Positions 55,300-64,000 of a stretch of DNA of 64,000 nucleotides are shown here, piece by piece (positions within the stretch are counted from its first letter, which is position 1; each line of letters starts with the position of its first letter). The stretch is taken from assembly GCF_964275005.1 (NCBI RefSeq), contig NC_092706.1:4287113-4351112 (forward strand), written 5' to 3'. Source of the DNA: Diadema setosum (Eukaryota > Echinodermata > Echinoidea > Diadematoida > Diadematidae). The notes beneath the pieces are model-generated. The model saw nothing but the letters and a program-made list of their open reading frames with translations, made no database searches and had not been told where the DNA came from. The position numbers and the translations under genes are program-made.

Positions 55300-55946
55300 T
55301 GATTGAGGGTAACACCTATCACCACCCTAAGGATCTGCTGCTCGTTTATTCCAAAAGTATAGGACAAAGTCGCCTACCTTTTGCCTCAAATATGCCGTAA
55401 ATACTGCAGTTTCAAATCTCATGACCATCCTGTTGATTCTGAATCTCCATATAGTCAAATAATGCCATTTTAGTGTGTGCAATGCATTTTCTTTGCGCGG
55501 CTTAAAAGGGTACCTCAAGACCAGCACCCCCTCCCTTAATAGGTAACAGGCCTACATTAACCCCGTTGCGGGGCACTGGGTACACGTTGTGGTCGCTGTT
55601 GCGGTTAGGCCTAACGTTTACACATGAATTTCACAGTCATGCGTAGTGTTCTTATTCTGAATCTTAATTTACTAAGCGGATGTGTAACTGAATCGTGTTA
55701 AGTTTAGTTCGTTAGTTTGTTTATGACTATGAGATTGTTTTTCGTTTCTTCATTTGTATTATTTTCAAGGCTTATGGTGCTTATAATCCCACACATACCT
55801 TTTCACTCTTACTGAAATTTACACGCTAACGTACCCTGCCAATACGTAGTACAAGGCCCTTTATCAAATATTTTCAGTAGTAAAGGTTTATAGTAACAAC
55901 CATCACTAGACTCTACATCAGTGTTACTACTAAATACTAGACGAGA

Positions 55947-56100
55947 ACTGATGGTATCTGTCTCGTCACGGTGGGCTTCTTATCTAATGTTGGGACATGT
56001 AGGCCTAGATCTAGTTCGTTGATGGTCAGCCGCCCGTTTGGCTGACCATGTCCCAACATCAGATAAGAAAGCCCACCGTAAAGAGACAGATACCATCAGT
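55947..56100. mobile_element. 154-bp foldback element near the PP2D1 5' end
   Basis: The left arm ACTGATGGTATCTGTCTCGT through CCCAACAT is matched inverted to position 56100 (ACAGATACCATCAGT). A second small hairpin GGTCAGCC / GGCTGACC sits at the centre. Confidence 0.75.
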
Positions 56101-56443
56101 GTACCGTGTTACCTCAGTGACCATTGGTGACCTACGTGTTACCAGTCCCTTGTTGTTGTGAAACCTAGGGATTATGCAAGAGCTCAGAGACCTCCATGCG
56201 CATTCACAGTAGGCAACACCCCTACAGCAGCTACATAGCAGTTGTTACAGCTTAGATGGCTAAACTTTATTGTACAGCTGGACTGGACGGAAACTACTAA
56301 AGTTTACTGGGTAAAGATACTGCGCTGATTCTCTTTCTGCCAAAGATCCTACTTTTTTTTACCATGTTTACGATCTTTGTTTCTGCCTTTGTCATATTTC
56401 AGTTTGGAAAGTTATGTTATAGGTCTACAGATTCTATACTTAC

Positions 56444-56540
56444 CTTCCTCAGAATTTCGATAGAACTTCACGTAGGCCTAGCCGAAAGAGAAGTAAGTTT
56501 ATCCTGAAAACTGACATCTGAACGGGAAGAGGAATGAATG
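56444..56540 (-). other. PP2D1: Probable PP2D1 noncoding first exon
   Basis: A strong donor CTGAGGAAG|GTAAGT at 56444 lies on the minus strand in a locally GC-richer area. The upper end is arbitrary, because no start site can be read. Confidence 0.4.
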
Positions 56541-58632
56541 TCAACTTACATTTGTGGTGATTGTGTACGTGTGTGTAAACGCCTGAGCTGTGCATGCAGT
56601 GCATGTGAGCAGCTCAAGCTAGCTGTATAAATGTGCTAGCTAGTGTGCAGTGTTTGTGTGCGTCTTGTGAATCCAAAATACTGGACTAGAGATGGCGCCC
56701 TCTCAAACAATTTCCTCGTTTCCATGGAAAGTCTGACCAGGGGAATGCCCCTCCTCCACCTGACGGATCCGTTGGCTCGCTCTCGCACAACGAGGTTTTT
56801 TCATTGCGCTGACGGTCAGACCGTTTTCACTTGCTTTTACATTCGCGATAGTTTACATACTAATGCAAACAGTTAGAAGGCAAATGAAGTATGCTCTTCT
56901 CTTGTATTATCCCTCCATTAGATGTGCCATTTACCGTTGTTTAAAAGCGACAGCGTTATGAATAGACCAGCATCGCGGTAATTTCTGTCATCAATTCACC
57001 TTGATTTCTGCACAGTACACAGTAACTGACCTAGGAGATGAGATGGAAAAAAATATAGAGTACAAGGTTATATTATTAGCTTTAAAACGACGGGCAACAT
57101 CAGATGAAAAATAATGATGGGAGAGGTAGGTACGCAGTTGTATTAAAAGATAAATGAATATATTTAATTATTGAATGAATTAATTGGTTAATTAATTAGT
57201 ATCATGATAGATAAAACAAGTTTAAATATCAACTGAATTAATTATTCATCTGATAAATAGTTGAATAAATAAGTTAAAAGATAAAGAGTGAACAAACTAG
57301 CCACACACCATATTCTATTCTCCTTTATGAAATGAATTGTTGCTGTCAAAATAAGTTCCTTTTAATACAAAACATCAGGAAAGAAAAACTCGGTCAGCTC
57401 CTGTTCTACCAGCTACCATTTTCCTGTGGGGTGATCTGGGAGATTTGCTTTTTCCTTGTGCCAACCTGTCATATTTGCAATACATTAAAAAGAATTGTAA
57501 ACTAGATCTAGTTCTGTAATGGTATTGTTGTGTCATGTGGGTAAATATATTTTCATTTTTTAAAGATAAAAATAAAGCTTTGTGTCATGAAATTCATGAA
57601 TATAGGCCATGATATATATTTTTTGATACACTTATTCATTTAGATATGTTAATAGGAGTTTATTCAGTATGATTTTTGTTATCAAATGAAATTAAGTTTG
57701 CTTAGTATGAATTCATATTGTCGCATATTAGATTAAAAAAAAAAAACCTTTATGCATACTTACAAAAAAAAACACAACTACATGTTTTTCATGAATTTGA
57801 AATCATATAATCTTTTCATATACACTCTACTTTGTTTCATTATCATATCATATTGTCTTTTTATCTATTCTGCACATCACATACCTTATAGTTTACCTTT
57901 TATAGCTTTGCCAAGAAGGTTAGATTTTTTTTTTATTATCTTAGCTTTGAATTACAGTTATTTTAGAGTACTTATATATATTAAATTGTATGAATGACTA
58001 TTATTGTAAAACATGTGCAATTCAGCCTTTGGCTGCCAGACATGATTTTGATAAGACCTGTATTGAATTGGCTTGAATTGACCTATACATTCATCAAAAT
58101 TTTCTGGGCCTGGAAGAATCCTAAAGAAAAAAAAAAAAAACACTTATATATATATCATTGGCCCTAGGTCTTTCATCTGACATTAGTCCTCACCTGCAAT
58201 GAGCAAAAGTCCACTGACCTCACCTGTGCTCATGAATAAGTGAAGAGTTTAATTGCAGTACAAGTTAACTCCTTCTTAATGTGAGCTATTTGTGATTAAA
58301 GCTGCTAAAAATACAAAGCAAATAAAAAGATGGGATATTCTTAATCATACCTTCAGAAATATTTCTTACTATGTAATGAATAAGTAATCACTGGGAAGGT
58401 TTTATTTTTCTCTGATGATGGACTTATTCAAAAATGTTTAGAAATTCTGTTTTTTATGATCAAATTCTTCAAGTACTCACAGCTTATGTTTTGTGTGTTT
58501 GTTTGTTTGTTTGTTCTTTTAGTCTCCTGAAGATCAGCAGAGGAGACTAATATTTGCCCTTTGTCTACAAGTGTATAGCAATCTGGTATACAGGTTCCGT
58601 ACAAGGTCTAGGTCTATTATTATGGCAAAAAG

Positions 58633-59039
58633 CCATTTCCTAGTTCCACTTTGCCCATGAGCAGAAACAAAGGTCATTTATGATATCAGGCTGGTGGATT
58701 TTAGATTCACCAAGATAAGCATCTGTGATGTAATTATTTTTCATGCAATCTTCATAAATGGTGCTTTCCAGTATATCAACCTGAGAGCAACTAAATGTTC
58801 ATTAAAGCCATGTATTTGGCAATAATGATAGAAAAAGCTCATGAATGCTTTCAATGCAAAACAATGAAATGGTGACTCCAAAAATGAGATTACCTTGTCT
58901 ACACAATACCATTCTTCAAGTGGACATGAATGAAATTCAACAAGTTGTTACATCAAAGCAAAATGAGTGAAGTGCCCATCAACTGAGAAAAAAAGGAAAG
59001 ATCATTTTGGGAAATGGACACAAGCTAATTAGAAACTGG
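58633..59039. mobile_element. 407-bp MITE, CCAGTT family (copy 2)
   Basis: Ends CCATTTCCTAGTT and (inverted) CCAGTTTCTAATT. It aligns with 49798-50227 through most of its length with substitutions and small indels, so it is an older or independent copy. Confidence 0.7.
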
Positions 59040-59391
59040 CTTATTTCAGTATCCCCCTGGCCGGGGAACCATCATGGAAGACAAGCATGCTACTTGGCAA
59101 ACTGATGACAAAACATTTGCTCCTGCGACATTTGTTCCGCTCTTATTTTCTCCAAGGACCTAGGGTTAGGGTTAAGGTTATAGGGTTGTGATAGAGTTCT
59201 AGACTTAGTTTGATGTGAGGATCAAGATTAGGGTTAGGGTAAAATCAATATGTTTGTGGGTAGAATTTATGTTTGGCTCAGCGTGCAGATATTTCATAGG
59301 AGCAATTATTGTCGCAATAGCAAATGTCATGGAACCTGGCAAGCTTCCATGAAATTCCACTTACCACTGTAGATTCCCATTTGCAATAAAC

Positions 59392-59470
<79 letters not shown>
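59392..59470 (+). repeat. (CTAT)n microsatellite
   Basis: About 79 bp of nearly perfect CTAT units (roughly 19 repeats). Confidence 0.95.
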
Positions 59471-59471
<1 letters not shown>

Positions 59472-59556
59472 ATCTATGTATACAAATATTTGGGGTTTTT
59501 TATTGTATTTTCATGGTATGTCATGAAAGAAAAATGGTCCATCTGATTTCAAGTAA

Positions 59557-59779
59557 TACTGTATACACCATATATTTAGCAAGTCTCTCTTTTTTTTTCT
59601 TTTTTTCTTTTTTTTTCGCAAATCGGGACTTTTTGACAATTTTGTGAGTGGTTAAATTCACAGTCAGAATCAGAGTAAATATTTTTGTGTGTTGTTAAAT
59701 TCGCAAAAGGACCCGACTCGCGAAATTACGTGAAAATAAAAACCTTGTGAAATACATGGTGTATAAAGCAGTTACTGTA
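59557..59779. mobile_element. MITE, TACTGTATAC family (copy 2)
   Basis: Left end TACTGTATACACCATATATT; right end (inverted) TACAGTAACTGCTTTATACA. It shares ACTCGCGAAATT with 44811-45020. The ends are imperfect. Confidence 0.55.
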
Positions 59780-60982
59780 CTCGCAACATGAGCATGATCT
59801 ACCGGGTACTTGGAGCAACCCGTGTTATTGTGTTTGGTTTCAACATCTGGACTTTGCAATTTTCCCCGATATACTTTTGTTTGTCTACCATTGTCTGTAT
59901 TGTTGATCTTAGATTCACAAGTAGTCATGTCATCACTCAATTTGTAATGTCTGTATGTTTGAAAATGAAAGAATGTGATAACTAGCTTTAGAAAAAAAAA
60001 AATTAATGTTATCATAATGAATAATGGGTGGAGGAAGGATAACATCTATGTACACTTCACTGTTGTGTCTAATAACAATTGCTACTTGATAATAACAGTG
60101 AACTCTTATAAAGAGCTACTACATGTACTACATTCTAGCCAAGATACTCATAGCGCTACAGAAACAGAAATGAGTATGATATGGTATGTGTGTATTTTGT
60201 CCTTTTTTGCAATTTTGCGTATAGTTTCTAATGGTAAAGATTTATTCCAAAAATGTATATCTTTGATTGCAATTTGTAGCCTCTTCATTTGTAAGGGAAT
60301 CAGCCTTGATAAGTCCTATGTGGTCTTTTTCTGATTCCTGCACATGCTAACTATAGCTGTTTGCATCATTCCTTTTGTTTCCTATGTAAACGTTACGTGC
60401 AATATGTCCGTGTACGTGTATTTGTGTTTTTTAAAATACTTTTTAGCATGTGGAATAAATAAAATTGTAATTGTAAATAATATCATGAAACATGGAACAA
60501 TAGAACAGATAAGCAAACAAACATATACATAATTGTCAATGTAAATCAAAAAGGTCAGTTTTAAGGTTCAATTTGAAAGCATTAATAGAAGGTGCTTATC
60601 AGAGAGGTATTGCAAGATTATTCCAAAGTTTTGGGCCCATGTATGAAAAAGCACAACCCCCCCCCCCCACACACACACACACACATCACGTTTGATCTGC
60701 GGTGTCTGCAAAAGTTTTGAGTTAGATGACGATGAAAATGAGAGAATGAAAGAGTATTTCGAAGATAGGCAGGGGCATAATGTGTACAACATATGGTAGA
60801 CAAGGAAAAGAATCAAGAAGGTAATGTCTTTTTTTCTTCAGGGAGCTCGTCAATGGAAGGCCAGAAGTACCAGGGTAGTATGTCGTTTTCTTCGTGTAGC
60901 AGAGTAATCCAGCTTTGTACTGACTAACAAAGTAAACATCACAATGGTGTCATTTCTTGAGAAACCATATTTTGGTATTTAC

Positions 60983-62397
60983 TTTATTCTTTTTTCAATG
61001 ATTACACCTTACTAACAAACTCATGAATGAAAGGCAAATATAAATAAACAAAAAACAACAACATATTGACAAACATAGAAAATGCAAACAATAGTAATTG
61101 CATATTTCCCCACTATAATTTTGAATGATACTTGCAATCGTTAATTCTAGACAATGTCCATATGTACATATACCTCTTTAGTATGTACACCATGTATACC
61201 TTGTTTAAAAGAAAGGAATCATAATCACATTAAGAAAAGAAAAAAAAAGTCAACAGAATTCCACAATGATATAACTTTTCACTCTGAAAATATAAAGGTC
61301 TTTTTTTTTTTCTTCACAGTAAGACACATGTTATTCAGGATTCAATAGGAGTGAATACATACTTGTATTTACAAAATCTAGATCCAATCTAATCTGTGAT
61401 TGGCTGATGATCCAATAAGAAATCTGCTTTACATATCAGATGCACTTGAAGAGCACACGGATCACTTTTGCTCCACTGGAAACCCAAAACATCCAAGAGT
61501 GATACACAGTTGCCTTTCACTGTCAGGCAAGTAGACTTATGTGCACCCTTGCCAGGCTGCTGAGGCACACGTTGCAGACTCGCCTCATCATGCCCACTTT
61601 CCAAACATCTTGACTGATTAACATCTTGACTGATTAATATCTTGAGGAAGCAATTGCAAGTATCAACAGATCACTCTCGACAATCGTACAGCGATGCCCA
61701 CCATCACAGCATTCAGCAGGCATGACACTCGATGCTAGATATCCTAAAGGAAGATGACTTTCTAACTGCACAGACTAGCTTTCTCTTCTTTTGTTGCTTT
61801 TTTTTTTTCTCACATTGCAAATACACTAATTTATGCATCTACTTAAAAACAAAACAACAGACAATGCTTTCTGCTTCAATTGACTTGTGTTACAGGAATA
61901 ACAGGCTTTAACACTTTTTAAGACGATATTTTTCTTTCTTTTAACCATTCTTTAAACTTTTTAGTTGCTTTTCAGATTGAAATATGTACCTCATAATACC
62001 AACACTCCAACAGATTGAAATCGGCTAAACAGGTCAATAACCTGAACACATAGACTCAGAATAATCACATTATCCAAAGCAAATTCTGCTTTGCCATCGT
62101 ATTTCAATGGCTGTTTTCATTGCACATCTCACAGCTATCCCAATCCCATCAATGCAATGATTGTAATCAATCAAGATACAATGTAAAATCTCAAGGAGTT
62201 TCAAATCAATTATATGCTAAGATTTGTATGTGTGTGTTAGTCATTCTATTGCCATCATGCTACTCATTAAAAACAAAAACAAAACAAATCACAAAGTTAT
62301 TTGCATATTGGTTGCAGACTAGAAATGAAATAGATAAGATCGACTTTCGTACAAGCAACAGAAATCAGCACCCAATTTACTTAAATTATTTATCTTC

Positions 62398-62436
<39 letters not shown>

Positions 62437-64000
62437 GAGGAACCTTTTCTACGGTTGAAGCAATTTACTGTCAGTATCATCTAACAATTTCTGTCCCATC
62501 CTCAAAATGTCTTTGTTTAAAGCAGTTTGAAGTATTGGTGACAAGAGATTCAAAATGTGTCCCTCTGAATGGGAAACTTCCTGCATAATCACGAACTGCT
62601 TTTATTGTATCTTAGACCTTACTTTCCAGTGACACGTCAAACATGACTTGCGAAGTTAGACGAGAATTTTTCTTTTGCTTTGCATAACCCTCAAGTCATA
62701 AGAGGATTAAATAAGAGCATGGAAATGGCAGGGGGGGGGGGGGGAATTGATAATGAAGGTGCATTAGTTTACTAACACTTCCATATATCAAGTTTCCATA
62801 ATATCAGATATCTGCTCACTCGCATTACTTTTCAAGAAAAAGCAGTCACTATCGCATACACCATAGCTTATCACAAAACACTCATGGTTACGCTCGGTGT
62901 GGAATAGTAAAATATCTTTCAGTATTACCATAAATGCACACAGGAGCACAAACAAAATGTAGTTTCATAAAGCACCATGATTGTGGCTGCAAACTGAGAT
63001 TGAGGCACTCCAGTTAAGAAAGAGGGGGAAAAAATGGAGTTGGAGGCTTGAAAGAAGGCAACAGACGAACCAACCCTCCCTCCCAATCCCCCCCCCCAAA
63101 AAAAAAGAAACAACAAAAGCACAAACTCATAACTTTCCCTCAGATTTAACCTGTGACCATAGACCTACAGTGATTGAAGCAGCTTTTGAAAACTAGTGAG
63201 GCACATTTTCATGAGTTTTAAAGGGGAAGCAGAAAAGAAAACATATCTACACTTTGTGTGTATGTATGGATATATCTATACATTCACATAAACCACAAAC
63301 ACTACTCTAGTATTTTCTGAACAGTCAATCAAACTTGCCCCACAGCCTATAAAACACTGGAATGCAAGGCAATTTTGACTCTCCAATACTTAACTACTAG
63401 TGAAAAGCCAAAATAAGTTGGATGCATTAATACCACCACACCAGGAGTAACTATAGCATGCAAAGGTCCGCAGAGAAAAATTCAAAAACATTTTGATAAC
63501 TTTACATTACTCTAATTATTGATATTACCCCACAAACAAAAAACACCAATCCAAAACGATCGAGGATGAAAATCTTGATGATGTTTATATTGCCAGTACA
63601 GAAATAATCAATGAGAAAAAGGACAGAGGTACATCCCGATATATGAGAATTTCACTTGGTCACAATGCCCTCTGACATTCAGTTTTTAATTAAATAATGG
63701 CAGGATATGTAAATGATGATTACGGTGTTATCGCATATCATTAAACAACTACACATTGTACTTGTCTAGATCTTGCTCAATTCAGTATATAACATGAAAA
63801 AATATGGCTACATTGTACAGCACAAAGTCTTGTTCAAGGCCATTTAACCCCTTGACCATTACCCCTCAGGCCACTGACCAACTGGCACAATTGTCATGGG
63901 GTAATTGTACCCCATCACAAAGGGCAATGTTCAGATAGGGTTAACTTCCCCCAAGGGTTACTGGTGTTAGGTGGTGATAGTCTATAAACTATCGGAAATC
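60983..64000. other. Right end of window, no gene recognised
   Basis: No exon can be supported on either strand. A TTTATT (minus-strand AATAAA) at 60983-60988 could mark the 3' end of a minus-strand gene to the right, and the 71-aa minus frame at 61389-61604 has no recognisable motif. A T34 run lies at 62400-62433. Confidence 0.45.

Larger units (their letters stand above)
54148..56443 (-). other. Likely PP2D1 5'-UTR intron (2.3 kb)
   Basis: Bounded by an acceptor at 54149-54148 (TCATTGCAG) and a donor at 56443-56442 (GAAG|GTAAGT). It contains a CA run (54792-54813) and two foldback elements (55181-55299, 55947-56100). No gene is seen inside. Confidence 0.5.
56541..60982. other. Intergenic region, no gene recognised
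   Basis: AT-rich sequence with a CAGTT MITE copy (58633-59039), a TACTGTATAC MITE copy (59557-59779), a (CTAT)n tract, short TTAGGG-like repeats (59161-59240) and many short frames without motifs. The KAT2B gene expected here from the human map was not found. Confidence 0.6.

Noticed and set aside
61389..61604. Possible minus-strand exon (71 aa) near the right end
   Set aside because: No family resemblance, no convincing splice sites, and poor context; at most untranslated sequence of a gene to the right.
56643..64000. Search for a KAT2B exon to extend the synteny
   Set aside because: No bromodomain, acetyltransferase or PCAF-type N-terminal sequence was found on either strand.
1..64000. 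CRISPR arrays, bacterial operons or prophage
   Set aside because: Spliced genes, poly(A) signals and animal repeats show eukaryotic nuclear DNA; no regular repeat-spacer arrays.

Overview
This is a window of animal nuclear genome. It is AT-rich, has long introns with GT/AG splice sites, tens of MITE-like inverted-repeat elements, microsatellites and one LTR retrotransposon. The proteins and the repeat style suggest a marine invertebrate, probably a deuterostome such as an echinoderm. That placement is inferred from gene content and repeat character; no sequence here proves the species.

Three protein-coding genes can be reconstructed exon by exon. (1) Minus strand, 275-7316: the N-terminal 353 codons of an EFHB/CFAP21-like ciliary protein, which runs off the left edge. 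(2) Plus strand, 13172-38988: a complete five-coding-exon RAB5 small GTPase (217 aa), with a 5' leader exon and a probable long 3' UTR to about 44.3 kb. (3) Minus strand, 51181-54124, with a likely noncoding first exon near 56.45 kb: a PP2C-like pseudophosphatase of the PP2D1 type (780 aa). As I recall the human map, EFHB, RAB5A and PP2D1 are neighbours at 3p24 with the same relative orientations. The window therefore looks like a deeply conserved gene block: EFHB and RAB5 are head to head, RAB5 and PP2D1 tail to tail.

The last RAB5 intron holds a Ty3/gypsy-class LTR retrotransposon (31461-37379) inserted antisense. Its 1,123-bp LTRs look identical, it has a 4-bp target duplication and a tRNA-Pro-like primer site, and it keeps an uninterrupted 1080-aa Gag-protease-integrase ORF. 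No reverse transcriptase or RNase H is present, and no room is left for one. The domain order suggests a Gmr1-like element (integrase before RT) that lost everything after integrase and still moved recently.

Three elements with pearl/Helentron-like architecture (707-854 plus 877-1884; 45751-46284; 47958-48772) have terminal hairpins, internal modules and tetranucleotide tails. One carries four copies of a perfect RFX X-box, another several perfect DR1 nuclear-receptor motifs. About twenty short inverted-repeat elements are mapped, ten of them packed between the RAB5 and PP2D1 3' ends (44.8-50.2 kb). From about 57 kb to the right edge I recognise no gene.
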